Under the pieces are notes generated by a model, which saw nothing but the letters and a program-made list of their open reading frames with translations, made no database searches and was not told where the DNA came from. A program made the translations under genes and the position numbers. A stretch of DNA of 64,000 nt from the NCBI GenBank assembly GCA_963840055.1, contig CAWIXM010000039.1:148923-212922 (forward strand). The letters run 5' to 3'. This document shows positions 1-11,117 of the stretch, piece by piece; the stretch's first letter is position 1; each line of letters opens with the position of its first letter. The stretch is from Rhodoplanes sp963840055. Its GTDB lineage: Bacteria > Pseudomonadota > Alphaproteobacteria > Rhizobiales > Xanthobacteraceae.

Positions 1-1
1 C

Positions 2-895
2 GGCCGGCTTGCCGTCGCCTATTCCGCGGTGATCGGCTGGGCACCCGCCGCCCTTATCGATGTCGTTTTCCTGATGCTCGTCCTCGCCGCCGCCGGGCGC
101 GAGATCGTGGCGGGCGAAAACTGGCGCAATCTCCGGGTTCTCGCGATCGTAGCGGTCTTCACGATCGCCAACGTCACGTTTCATATCGAAGCCCACGTTC
201 AGGGCGAAACGCCCTATTCACAAAGGCTCAGCCTGTCGGCGGTCATCCTGCTGGTGATGTTGATCGGCGGGCGCATCGTTCCGAGCTTCACCCACAATTG
301 GCTCGTGCGCGAAAATCCGGGACGCCTGCCGACGCCGTTCGAACGGTTCGACGCCATATCGATCGCCGTGGGGGCGCTCGCGCTCGCGGCGTGGACTGCC
401 GCTCCCGACAGCCTGGTCGCTGGTCTGTTGCTGATCGGCGCGGGTCTCCTCAATGCGGCGAGGATGGTGCGCTGGGCGGGCGACCGAACGGTTCGCGATC
501 CGCTGGTGCTCATCCTTCACGTAGCCTATGCCTTCGTCCCCCTTGGCTTTGTGCTCGCCGGGGTCACCGCGGTGGGCGCGGATATGCCGCCGAGCGTCGG
601 CGTGCATGCGTGGTCCGTCGGCGCAATCGGCACGATAACGCTCGCGGTCATGACGCGGGCAACGCGCGGCCATACCGGGCGGGCGCTTGAAGCCCCGCCC
701 TCGACCCAGCTTCTCTATGCCGCCGTCATCCTCTCTGCGGTGTTGCGTATCCTTGCCGCCCTGCTGCCTTCCCTGAGCCAGCCGCTGTTGTGGGCGGCGG
801 TGGTCGCTTGGGTCGTCGCGTTCTGGGGCTTCTGCGGCGTCTACGGGCCGATGATTTTGCGTCCGCGGCTGATAAGTCAGGAGGCGGCGCGGTAA
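2..895 (+). CDS. nnrS: NnrS family membrane protein, C-terminal part
   Basis: The reading frame is open from the left edge of the window, so this is the last 297 residues of a longer protein (NnrS proteins are usually about 400 residues). It is a polytopic membrane protein with seven or eight hydrophobic stretches. The segments GGRIVPSFTHNW, VHAWSVGAIGTITLAVMTRATRGHTGR and FWGFCGVYGPM are typical of NnrS. NnrS is a haem- and copper-containing inner-membrane protein linked to protection against nitric oxide and related nitrosative stress. The start lies outside the window; the internal GTG at 29 is probably not the true start. Family call is firm, exact role less so. Confidence 0.85.
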   Translation, partial: GRLAVAYSAVIGWAPAALIDVVFLMLVLAAAGREIVAGENWRNLRVLAIVAVFTIANVTFHIEAHVQGETPYSQRLSLSAVILLVMLIGGRIVPSFTHNWLVRENPGRLPTPFERFDAISIAVGALALAAWTAAPDSLVAGLLLIGAGLLNAARMVRWAGDRTVRDPLVLILHVAYAFVPLGFVLAGVTAVGADMPPSVGVHAWSVGAIGTITLAVMTRATRGHTGRALEAPPSTQLLYAAVILSAVLRILAALLPSLSQPLLWAAVVAWVVAFWGFCGVYGPMILRPRLISQEAAR

Positions 896-1079
896 ATGCG
901 CGTCTCGGCGTCGTGCCATATTGCACCGCTCCCAGCGCTGTGTTAGCACACGCGGAATTTCTCGGAGCGGGCGCCGCTCCGCAACGCTCCCAATTTCCAA
1001 GTCCCGCTTGTGTCCAGGGGCTTACGCGCTTTTCCTCAAACGCGTCAGACTTGGCCATCGCAAGCCGAAAGAGAGCGCC

Positions 1080-1639
1080 GTGGCAGGACCAGATCCGACC
1101 GCATCGGGAATGGCGGGCCGTTATGCGACCGCCTTGTTTGAGTTGGCGCAGGAAGGCAATGTCATTGAGGCGGTGAAGAGCGATCTCGACCGCTTCGATG
1201 GTTTGATCGGGGAGAGCCCCGATTTGCTGCGCCTCGTCCGCAGTCCAGTCTTCACCGCCGATGAGCAAACGCGCGCGATTGCCGCCGTGCTCAATCAAGC
1301 CGCGATCGAGGGGCTGGCCGCGAATTTTATCAAATTGGTTGCGTCGAACCGGCGGCTGTTCGCCGTGCGCGACATGATCAAGGTGTTCCGCACGCTGGTC
1401 GCGCGCCACAAGGGCGAGATCACGGCCGAGGTCACCGTCGCCGACGAGATTAGCCCCCGGCGTCTCGATGAGATCAAGGCGGCGCTCAACGCGGTCACCG
1501 GAAAAGACGTGCAGGTCGATGTGCGGATAGACCCGGCGATTATCGGCGGGCTCGTGGTTAAACTCGGCAGCCGCATGGTCGACAGCTCGCTGCGCACCAG
1601 GCTCAATGCACTCAAGCACGCGATGAAAGAGGTCGGTTG

Positions 1640-1640
<1 letters not shown>
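1080..1640 (+). CDS. atpH: ATP synthase F1 subunit delta
   Basis: This encodes the delta (OSCP-like) stator subunit that joins the F1 head to the peripheral stalk of ATP synthase. I chose the GTG at 1080, which follows a purine-rich AAGAGAG sequence and gives 186 residues, matching the family; a longer in-frame reading back to 921 adds an Arg-rich, non-conserved extension. The N-terminal domain contains MAGRYATALFELAQEG and the C-terminal part contains RIDPAIIGGLVVKLGSRMVD, both characteristic. The stop codon overlaps the atpA start (TGATG), so the two are translationally coupled at the head of the F1 operon. Confidence 0.95.
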
Positions 1641-3169
<1,529 letters not shown>

Positions 3170-3245
3170 GCGGGCATGGCGCCGGGCCGTCCAAGGGGTG
3201 CGGAATTGGCGTGAGCGCAATTCGAGACCATAGGAATTAAGGGCA

Positions 3246-4121
3246 ATGGCCAGCCTGAAGGATCTGCGCAATCGCATCGCCTCCACCAAGGCGACGCAGA
3301 AGATCACCAAGGCCATGCAGATGGTCGCGGCGTCGAAGCTTCGGCGCGCCCAGGCGGCCGCCGAAGCGGCACGGCCATACGCCGAGCGCATGCAGAGGGT
3401 GCTCGGCAATATCGCGGCCTCGACACAGAGCAATCCGGAAGCGCCGGCGCTGTTGCGCGGCACCGGCTCGACCGACGTCCAACTTCTCGTCGTCTGCACC
3501 GGCGAACGCGGCCTGTGCGGGGCGTTCAACTCGGCCATCGTGCGGCTTGCGCGCGACAAGGCCCACGCCCTGATGGCGGAAGGCAAGCAGGTCAAGATCA
3601 TTTGCGTGGGCCGCAAGGGACACGATCAGCTTCGGCGGCAGTTCGAATCGCAGATCATCGAGGCGATCGATCTGCGGGCGGTGCGCCAGATTCACTTCGA
3701 ACACGCCAATGAGATCGCCCAGAAGGTCATCGCGCTCTACGAGAAGGGTGAGTTCGACGTATGCACGATCTTCTTCTCGCGTTTTAAATCGGTGATCGCC
3801 CAGATCCCGACCGCCCAGCAGCTCATCCCCGCGGTCTTTCCCGGAACGGCCGCCGAACCGGGTGGTCCGGTCTATGAATACGAGCCGGAAGAGGACCACA
3901 TCCTCGCCGAGCTCCTGCCGCTCAACATCGCGGTCCAGTTGCTGCGGGCGTTGTTGGAGAACGCCGCGTCGTTCTATGGCGCGCAGATGTCGGCGATGGA
4001 CAGCGCGACCCGCAATGCGGGCGAGATGATCCGCAAGCAGACGCTTACCTATAACCGCACCCGCCAGGCGATGATCACCAAGGAGCTGATCGAGATCATC
4101 TCCGGCGCTGAGGCGCTATAA
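3246..4121 (+). CDS. atpG: ATP synthase F1 subunit gamma
   Basis: This encodes the 291-residue gamma subunit, the central rotor shaft that couples proton flow to catalysis. The N-terminal coiled coil begins MASLKDLRNRIASTKATQKITKAM, and the C-terminal helix contains ASFYGAQMSAMDSATRNAG, both highly conserved. TGERGLCGAFN in the Rossmann-like middle domain also fits. It sits between atpA and a peroxidase gene that interrupts the usual atpG-atpD adjacency. Confidence 0.97.
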   Translation: MASLKDLRNRIASTKATQKITKAMQMVAASKLRRAQAAAEAARPYAERMQRVLGNIAASTQSNPEAPALLRGTGSTDVQLLVVCTGERGLCGAFNSAIVRLARDKAHALMAEGKQVKIICVGRKGHDQLRRQFESQIIEAIDLRAVRQIHFEHANEIAQKVIALYEKGEFDVCTIFFSRFKSVIAQIPTAQQLIPAVFPGTAAEPGGPVYEYEPEEDHILAELLPLNIAVQLLRALLENAASFYGAQMSAMDSATRNAGEMIRKQTLTYNRTRQAMITKELIEIISGAEAL

Positions 4122-4174
4122 TAACGGCTCTCGATCCGAGAGCGATTGCACGGCGGGGCTGACAGGAGACCCCC

Positions 4175-4579
4175 ATGGCTTACACGACGACGGCGACGAC
4201 GAAGGGCGGGCGCGACGGACGCGCCATTCTGGAAAACGCGGGTCTCGCGCTCGCAATGGCGTTGCCGAAGGAATTAGGCGGCTCAGGCGAAGGCCACAAT
4301 CCGGAGCAGCTGTTCGCGCTCGGCTGGTCGGCTTGCTTCGGCCAGGCGCTTCTCGCCCTCGGCAAGAAGCACGGCGTCGACGCGAGCGGGGCTAAGGTGA
4401 CTTGCGCGGTTACCATCGAAAAAGATGCGGTGAGCTTCGCATTGAAAGCCGACCTCAAGGTTTCGATTCCCGGCGCCGACAAGGCGAAGGTGCAAGCCCT
4501 TGTCGAGGACGCTCACACGATCTGTCCTTATTCGCGGGCGACGCGGGGCAACGTGCCGGTCACCCTGTCCGTCATATAA
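4175..4579 (+). CDS. Ohr/OsmC family organic hydroperoxide resistance protein
   Basis: The 134-residue protein is a thiol peroxidase of the Ohr subgroup, which reduces organic hydroperoxides in the cytoplasm. The catalytic cysteines are C54 (in SACFGQALL) and C117 (in TICPYSRATRGN). The conserved Arg (R16) and Glu (E44) that activate the first cysteine in Ohr proteins are also in place. A good ribosome site (GACAGGAGA) precedes the ATG. The gene lies in the same orientation inside the ATP synthase operon, 53 bp after atpG and 25 bp before atpD. Co-transcription with the F1 genes is inferred from spacing. The Ohr call is strong; physiological substrate is unknown. Confidence 0.92.
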   Translation: MAYTTTATTKGGRDGRAILENAGLALAMALPKELGGSGEGHNPEQLFALGWSACFGQALLALGKKHGVDASGAKVTCAVTIEKDAVSFALKADLKVSIPGADKAKVQALVEDAHTICPYSRATRGNVPVTLSVI

Positions 4580-4604
4580 CTGAAGGAATTTCAAGGAGAC
4601 CTCA

Positions 4605-6048
<1,444 letters not shown>

Positions 6049-6095
6049 GCTTGCTGCGAGGGTCGGTAGAGAATGAGCTTACGTGATGCACATTC

Positions 6096-6250
6096 CTCAT
6101 TGCCGGGTTTCACCCGACGACCTCATCCTGAGGAGCCGACCGAAGGTCGGCGTCTCGAAGGATGCATGGTTCGAGACGCGCAGCTTCGCTGCGCTCCTCA
6201 CCATGAGGAAAGAATTGGGGTGCGCGGGTCAAACCCGCGCATGACCAGGG
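6096..6250. repeat. Palindromic intergenic repeat (Bradyrhizobium-type)
   Basis: A mosaic palindrome lies between atpD and atpC. CCTCATCCTGAGGAGC at 6121 pairs with GCTCCTCACCATGAGG ending at 6208, and internal arms GCGTCTCGAA/TTCGAGACGC also pair. A second small inverted repeat (GCGCGGGT/ACCCGCGC) follows near 6223. The structure matches the abundant interspersed palindromic elements of Bradyrhizobium and relatives. It carries no credible gene. It may attenuate or stabilise the atp messenger between atpD and atpC. Confidence 0.8.
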
Positions 6251-6297
6251 ATTAACAGCGCCGCGCGAGCGTCGCGCGAAAGGCCTGGGCTAAGCCG

Positions 6298-6699
6298 ATG
6301 ACCACTTTTCGTTTTGAGCTAGTGTCCCCGGAGCGACTCGTCTTCTCCGGCGACGTGACCCAGGTGGACGTGCCGGGCGAGGAAGGTGACTTCGGCGTGC
6401 TCGCGGGGCATGAGCCGACAATTGCAACCATTCGCCCGGGCGTGCTGACGATTCATCCCGAGCAGACGGCGCCAATGATGATCGTTGTGCGCGGCGGCTT
6501 TGCCGAGGTGGGGCCGACCGGCGTCACCGTGCTCGCCCAGGAGGTCGTGCCGGTCGATGAGCTCGATCCTGCGACGATAAATCAGGCGATCAAGGACGCC
6601 GAAGAAGACATCGCCGACGCCAAGGATGACGTTAAGCGCAACAAGGCCATGGCGAAGCTCGATCACTTGAAAACGCTGAAGGACGCGCTCGGGCATTGA
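6298..6699 (+). CDS. atpC: ATP synthase F1 subunit epsilon
   Basis: This encodes the 133-residue epsilon subunit, which sits on the foot of the gamma shaft and inhibits wasteful ATP hydrolysis. The N-terminal beta sandwich starts MTTFRFELVSPERLVFSGDVTQVDVPGEEGDFGVLAGH, matching the family. The C-terminal helical part (AIKDAEEDIADAKDDVKRNKAMAKLDHLKTL) is present. It is the last gene of the F1 operon, separated from atpD by about 250 bp holding a palindromic repeat, so its expression relative to atpD may differ. Confidence 0.95.
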   Translation: MTTFRFELVSPERLVFSGDVTQVDVPGEEGDFGVLAGHEPTIATIRPGVLTIHPEQTAPMMIVVRGGFAEVGPTGVTVLAQEVVPVDELDPATINQAIKDAEEDIADAKDDVKRNKAMAKLDHLKTLKDALGH

Positions 6700-6743
6700 A
6701 GCTTGGCAAGCGCCGTACCGGGGCGCGGCCGAAAGCCCGAGAG

Positions 6744-6806
6744 CCCGGAATCCATTCTCACAGGCAGGGTTATGGATCCCGAGCTTTGCTCAGCCTGCGG
6801 AATGAC
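6744..6806. repeat. Interspersed repeat fragment
   Basis: The stretch reads CCCGGAATCCATTCTCA, then TTATGGATCCCGAGC, and ends CCTGCGGAATGAC. This is the layout of a second common dispersed element of Bradyrhizobium-like genomes (GGAATCCAT...ATGGATYCCG...GGAATGAC). It lies in the 109-bp gap between the convergent atpC and EVE-domain genes. I assign it from recollection of the family, not by a search. Confidence 0.5.
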
Positions 6807-6808
6807 AA

Positions 6809-7228
6809 TCACGCCATCCCGCCCATTTTGCACACGAGCTTCCACTCCGTTGCGGTGACCGGCTGCACCGAGAGGCGCGAAAGCTTCACCAGCGCCATAT
6901 CTTTCAGGCGCGGCTCGGCCTTGATGTCGGCGAGCGTAACGGGGCGGGGCAGGGGCGCGACGGCCTTCACGTCGACAACGACCCAGGGCTCGCCCGGCTT
7001 TGCGGTCGGGTCGGGGTAGGCTTCGCGGACCACTTCGACGACGCCGACAATGCTTTTCTCATCGACCGAGTGATAGAAGAAGGCGCGGTCGCCCTTCTTC
7101 ATCTTCATCAGGTTCTGCTTGGCGGTGTGGTTGCGTACGCCGGTCCATGCATCGCCCTTTGCGCCTGCCTTCACCTGGTCGTCCCACGACCAGGCGGAGG
7201 GCTCGGTCTTCACCAGCCAGTACTGCAT
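6809..7228 (-). CDS. EVE domain-containing protein
   Basis: The 139-residue protein starts MQYWLVKTEPSAWSWDDQ, the typical EVE-domain opening, and contains DAWTGVRNHTAKQNLMKMKKGDRAFFYHS and later PLPRPVTLADIKAEPRLKDMALVKLSRLSVQPVT. EVE domains are PUA-like folds thought to bind modified bases in DNA or RNA. The ATG at 7228 is preferred; a longer frame back to 7480 overlaps gpsA and is Arg-rich, so it is not coding. The gene is last in a tsaD-gpsA-EVE run on the minus strand, two bases after the gpsA stop, so co-transcription is likely. Molecular role is unproven. Confidence 0.9.
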   Translation of the reverse strand: MQYWLVKTEPSAWSWDDQVKAGAKGDAWTGVRNHTAKQNLMKMKKGDRAFFYHSVDEKSIVGVVEVVREAYPDPTAKPGEPWVVVDVKAVAPLPRPVTLADIKAEPRLKDMALVKLSRLSVQPVTATEWKLVCKMGGMA

Positions 7229-7230
7229 CG

Positions 7231-8217
7231 CTAGTTCTCCGCCTTGAACGGGCGCGCGAGCAGCGCCTCCATCGCCTCGTCGACGCTGAGCCGGCCTTCG
7301 AGCACGGCATCGACGGCGGTTGCGATCGGCATGTCGACGCCCGCTCCCTCGGCCATTTCGACCAGCACGGAAGCGGTGAACGCGCCTTCCGCCAAACCGC
7401 TGCGGGCGGCGTCGGCAAGCGAAGAGCCTTCGCCGACCGCCACGCCGAAGGAGAAATTGCGCGACTGCCGGGTCGAGCACGTGAGGATCAGGTCGCCCAA
7501 GCCGGACAGTCCCGTAACGGTTTCCGCCCGTGCGCCGAAAGCCTTGCCGAACCGGATCAATTCCGCGAACCCGCGCGTTGTGAGCGCAGCGGAGGCGCTG
7601 GCGCCGAGATGGCGGCCCGCCGCGATGCCGGCGGCGATCGCAAGCACGTTTTTTGCCGCGCCGCCGATTTCCACGCCGCGCACATCGGTGGAATGGTAGG
7701 GGCGGAACGTGTGCGTCCCCAGCGCCTTCACCAGCGCCGCTGCGAGGGCAGCCTCGCGCGCGGCGAGCGTCACCGCGGTCGGCAGCCTGCGCGCCACATC
7801 GGTCGCGAAGCTCGGGCCGGATAGAATTGCGGGCTTCGCTTGCGGAATGCAGGCGGCGATGACTTCGGTCATGAACGCGCGGGTGTCGCGCTCGATACCC
7901 TTGGCGCAGGCGACGACCGGTGTGCCCGGCCGGATCGCGGGGGCAAGCGAGCTTGCCGCGAAGTGCAGGGCTTGCGCCGGAACCACGAGCAGCACGGCCT
8001 CAGCGGAAGCGGCGGCGTCGGCTCCGGCTGCGATCACGATACGGGGATCGAGCTTCACCCCCGGCAAATGCCGGCTTTCGCCGGTTGCGCGAATGCTGGC
8101 TGCGGCCTGTTCGGAACGCGCGATCAGCGTGACGTGACGCCCCGCGCGGGCGGCGACGCATGCGAGGGCGGAGCCCCAGGCCCCGGCGCCGACCACAGCG
8201 ATATGATCGAACTTCAT
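7231..8217 (-). CDS. gpsA: NAD(P)-dependent glycerol-3-phosphate dehydrogenase
   Basis: The 328-residue enzyme reduces dihydroxyacetone phosphate to sn-glycerol-3-phosphate for phospholipid synthesis. The dinucleotide-binding loop GAGAWGSALA is at residues 10-19. GGAAKNVLAIAAGI contains the active-site lysine, and GLSGLGDLILTCSTRQSRNFSFG is the GpsA signature. It follows tsaD by 14 bp and precedes the EVE gene by two, so the three probably form an operon. No abnormality was seen. Confidence 0.97.
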   Translation of the reverse strand: MKFDHIAVVGAGAWGSALACVAARAGRHVTLIARSEQAAASIRATGESRHLPGVKLDPRIVIAAGADAAASAEAVLLVVPAQALHFAASSLAPAIRPGTPVVACAKGIERDTRAFMTEVIAACIPQAKPAILSGPSFATDVARRLPTAVTLAAREAALAAALVKALGTHTFRPYHSTDVRGVEIGGAAKNVLAIAAGIAAGRHLGASASAALTTRGFAELIRFGKAFGARAETVTGLSGLGDLILTCSTRQSRNFSFGVAVGEGSSLADAARSGLAEGAFTASVLVEMAEGAGVDMPIATAVDAVLEGRLSVDEAMEALLARPFKAEN

Positions 8218-8231
8218 ATCGGGGCCGGGCC

Positions 8232-9302
8232 TCAGGCACGCGATGCGTCGGCGGGAAACGTGTCAGCCTTCCTGACCTGATCGAGCGGCCAGCGCGCATG
8301 CGGGCCGCTTTCCAGCGTGTCGATCAGCCCATGCGCGAGCCGTTCGGCGCCGGCCCACGCGATCATCGCCCCGTTGTCGGTGCAGAGTTCGGTTGGGGGC
8401 AGTACGAGCGTTGTGTCGACTTCCGTCGCGATGTTCTGGAGAAGCCCGCGGATCGTCTGGTTGGCGGCGACGCCCCCGGCGGCGACGAGAGCCATCGGCG
8501 GACCGAACCGCTCCTCGAACAGCCGCAGCCCGGCTTGCAGGCGGTCGATCACCATCGCGGCGACCGCCTGCTGAAAGGAGGCGCAGAGGTCATTTACATC
8601 CCTTTCCGCCAACGGCGCGTTCTTCTCGGCCTCGAGCCGCAGCGCGGTCTTGAGCCCGGAGAGGGAGAAGTCGGCGTCTTTGCGCCCGACCATCGGCCGC
8701 GGCAGCGCAAAACGCGTCGGATCGCCGCGCGCGGCGCAGCGCTCAACCTCGGGGCCGCCCGGATAGCCGAGGCCGAGCACCTTTGCGGTCTTGTCGAACG
8801 CCTCGCCGATCGCGTCGTCGAGCGTGGAGCCGAGCCGCACATAGTCGCCCACGCCGAGCACCGCGACGATCTGCGTATGTCCGCCGGAGGCAAGAAATAG
8901 GCAATACGGAAACGGCGTGTCGTTGGTGAGCCGCGCGGTCAACGCATGTGCTTCCAGGTGGTTGACGGCGATCAGCGGCTTTTCATGCACGAGCGCGATT
9001 GCCTTCGCCGTGGTGAGACCGACAATGAGACCGCCGATCAGCCCGGGCCCGGCGGCCGCCGCGACGCCATCAAGATTCGAAAAATTCCGGTTCGCCTCGC
9101 GCATCGCCCGGGCAATCAGGATATCGAGGACCTCCACATGCGCGCGCGCCGCGATCTCCGGGACCACGCCGCCGAAGGCGGCATGCTGTTCGATCTGGGA
9201 GAGGACGACGTTGGAAAGAATGTGTCCTTGCCCGTCCACGCTGCGTTCCACGACTGCGGCGGCCGTCTCGTCACAGGTCGTTTCGATGCCGAGAACGATC
9301 AT
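8232..9302 (-). CDS. tsaD: tRNA N6-adenosine threonylcarbamoyltransferase TsaD
   Basis: TsaD transfers the threonylcarbamoyl group to adenosine 37 of ANN-decoding tRNAs, working with TsaB and TsaE. I chose the ATG at 9302, giving MIVLGIETTCDET and 356 residues; a longer frame back to 9386 adds a non-conserved stretch. The metal-binding HLEAH motif has H115 and H119, and AAAAGPGLIGGLIVGLTTAKA and the C-terminal DNGAMIAWAG are conserved. It heads the tsaD-gpsA-EVE operon and is divergent from hemC, with a 95-bp shared promoter region. Confidence 0.97.
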   Translation of the reverse strand: MIVLGIETTCDETAAAVVERSVDGQGHILSNVVLSQIEQHAAFGGVVPEIAARAHVEVLDILIARAMREANRNFSNLDGVAAAAGPGLIGGLIVGLTTAKAIALVHEKPLIAVNHLEAHALTARLTNDTPFPYCLFLASGGHTQIVAVLGVGDYVRLGSTLDDAIGEAFDKTAKVLGLGYPGGPEVERCAARGDPTRFALPRPMVGRKDADFSLSGLKTALRLEAEKNAPLAERDVNDLCASFQQAVAAMVIDRLQAGLRLFEERFGPPMALVAAGGVAANQTIRGLLQNIATEVDTTLVLPPTELCTDNGAMIAWAGAERLAHGLIDTLESGPHARWPLDQVRKADTFPADASRA

Positions 9303-9397
9303 TGTCTCCAGCGGTACGGTTCCGCCCCGTTTTGCGTTGCCAAGGCGCGAAGCGCCCATATAACGATCACAGTGACGGCCTAGCATTGCGAAGTCGC

Positions 9398-10333
9398 ATG
9401 GCGCAATCCTCGATCGGCTCCTTGCTGCGGATCGGCACGCGCGGCAGTCCGCTCGCGCTTGCGCAGGCGGAGGACGTGCGCACGAGGCTTGCCGCTGCGC
9501 ATCGGCTCGATCCCACCGCGATCGAGATTTGCGTGATCCGAACTTCGGGCGACGTGATCCAGGATCGCCCGCTCGCCGAGGTGGGCGGCAAGGGCCTTTT
9601 CACCAAGGAGATCGAGCAGGCCTTGTTCGAGAATATGATCGATCTCGCAGTTCACTCGGCGAAGGACATGGAGACGCTGCTTCCCGCGGGCTTGGTCGCG
9701 GCGGCGTTTCTTCCGCGCGAGGACGTGCGCGACGCCTTCATCAGCCGCAAAGCCAGGACGCTCGCGGAATTGCCGGAGGGCGCAGTCGTCGGCACCGCAT
9801 CGTTACGGCGGCAGGCGATCGTCCGCCGGCTGCGGCCTGATCTCCGGGTGGTCTCGTTGCGCGGCAATGTGGAAACGCGGTTGCGGAAGCTCGCCGCGGG
9901 CGAGGGCGATGCGACCGTGCTGGCGCTCGCCGGCCTGAAGCGGCTCGGCCTCGCCGCTGCGGCGAGATCGGTTTTTTCCGTGGACGAGTTTCTTCCAGCG
10001 GTCGGACAGGGCGCAATCGCGATCGAAACGCGCGCCGCCGACGACCGTACCCGCGATCTCATCGCTCCGATCAACGATGGCGACACGATGGCGGCGCTCG
10101 CGGCGGAGCGCGCTTTTCTGGCCGCGCTGGACGGGTCATGCAAAACCCCGATTGCGGGGCATGCGCGGATCGCAAAAGACGGCGTGCTCACCTTGCGCGG
10201 ACTGATCGTGACGCCGGATGGCAGGGCGGCGCATGAAACCAGCCGCTCCGGCGCTGTAGGCGAAGCGGCGGCTATCGGAGCCGATGCAGGCGCAGAGCTG
10301 AAGCAGCGCGCCGGTCCAGACTTTTTCCGGTGA
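9398..10333 (+). CDS. hemC: Hydroxymethylbilane synthase (porphobilinogen deaminase)
   Basis: This 311-residue enzyme joins four porphobilinogen units into hydroxymethylbilane in haem synthesis. The N-terminus LLRIGTRGSPLALAQAEDV, the catalytic region HSAKDMET with D90, and C248 in LDGSCKTPIAGHAR, which holds the dipyrromethane cofactor, are all present. The ATG at 9398 starts at the conserved N-terminus; the frame is open further upstream but overlaps the divergent tsaD promoter. It leads a plus-strand hemC-hemD-mic60-hemY cluster. Confidence 0.97.
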   Translation: MAQSSIGSLLRIGTRGSPLALAQAEDVRTRLAAAHRLDPTAIEICVIRTSGDVIQDRPLAEVGGKGLFTKEIEQALFENMIDLAVHSAKDMETLLPAGLVAAAFLPREDVRDAFISRKARTLAELPEGAVVGTASLRRQAIVRRLRPDLRVVSLRGNVETRLRKLAAGEGDATVLALAGLKRLGLAAAARSVFSVDEFLPAVGQGAIAIETRAADDRTRDLIAPINDGDTMAALAAERAFLAALDGSCKTPIAGHARIAKDGVLTLRGLIVTPDGRAAHETSRSGAVGEAAAIGADAGAELKQRAGPDFFR

Positions 10334-10336
10334 CTC

Positions 10337-11053
10337 ATGCGCCTGCTCATAACCCGCCCGGAACCTGATGCGGACCGAACTGCGCGGGCATTGCGTGCGC
10401 GCGGGCGGCATGCGCTGGTCGCGCCGCTTCTCCACATCGAACCGATCCTCGACGCGCCGATCGGCGAAGGCCCGTGGGCGGCGATCGCCTTCACCAGCGC
10501 GAATGCGGTGACCGCGCTTGTGGCGCACCCGGCCAAAGCGAGCCTCTTGCGCGTGCCGGCATTCACGGTTGGCGCGCGCACCGAGCAAGTGGCCCACGCC
10601 GCCGCCTTTGCCGAAGTGCAATCGGCCTATGGCGATGTCGCAGCGCTCGCAAGCCTCATCGTGACGCGGCTGGCCGACCGCACGAAGCCCATCCTCTATC
10701 TCGCCGGCGAGGACCGCGCGGGCGACTTGGAAGCGCTGCTCGGCGAATACGGTATCGCCGTCCGCACCGTCGCGATCTACCGGGCGATCCCGGCGACGCG
10801 GCTTCCGGAAGCGGCGCGGCACGCGCTTGCGAACGACCGCATCGACGGCGTCCTGCATTTCTCCAAACGCTCTGCCGAAGCGTTCCTCGCGGCAATTGAG
10901 GCGGATCGCCTGCGCGAACAGGGGCTCGCGCTCAGACATCTCTGCCTGTCGGCGGCGGTCGCAGCCCCGCTCATCGCCGCCGGCGCAGAGCGAGTCGAAG
11001 TCGCGCGCCGGCCGGATCAGCAGTCTCTGTTGGATTTGCTCGACCAAGCGTAA
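10337..11053 (+). CDS. hemD: Uroporphyrinogen-III synthase
   Basis: The 238-residue HemD-type protein closes and inverts ring D of hydroxymethylbilane to give uroporphyrinogen III. It begins MRLLITRPEPDADRTARALRARG, the usual opening, and contains AIAFTSANAVTAL, ILYLAGEDRAGDLEALL and VLHFSKRSAEAFL, which are recognisable in this poorly conserved family. It starts three bases after hemC ends, so it is co-transcribed. The position next to hemC strongly supports the call. Confidence 0.93.
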   Translation: MRLLITRPEPDADRTARALRARGRHALVAPLLHIEPILDAPIGEGPWAAIAFTSANAVTALVAHPAKASLLRVPAFTVGARTEQVAHAAAFAEVQSAYGDVAALASLIVTRLADRTKPILYLAGEDRAGDLEALLGEYGIAVRTVAIYRAIPATRLPEAARHALANDRIDGVLHFSKRSAEAFLAAIEADRLREQGLALRHLCLSAAVAAPLIAAGAERVEVARRPDQQSLLDLLDQA

Positions 11054-11117
11054 GGTTGCCGCGTCGACGCAAGCGCAGTATGCCCTTGCAAGCATGCAAT
11101 GAATGCGGGAGCCGGTA

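Noticed and set aside
9302..9397. Longer hemC start at 9302
   Set aside because: It would begin within the divergent tsaD start, and the added residues are not conserved; the HemC family starts at about 9398.
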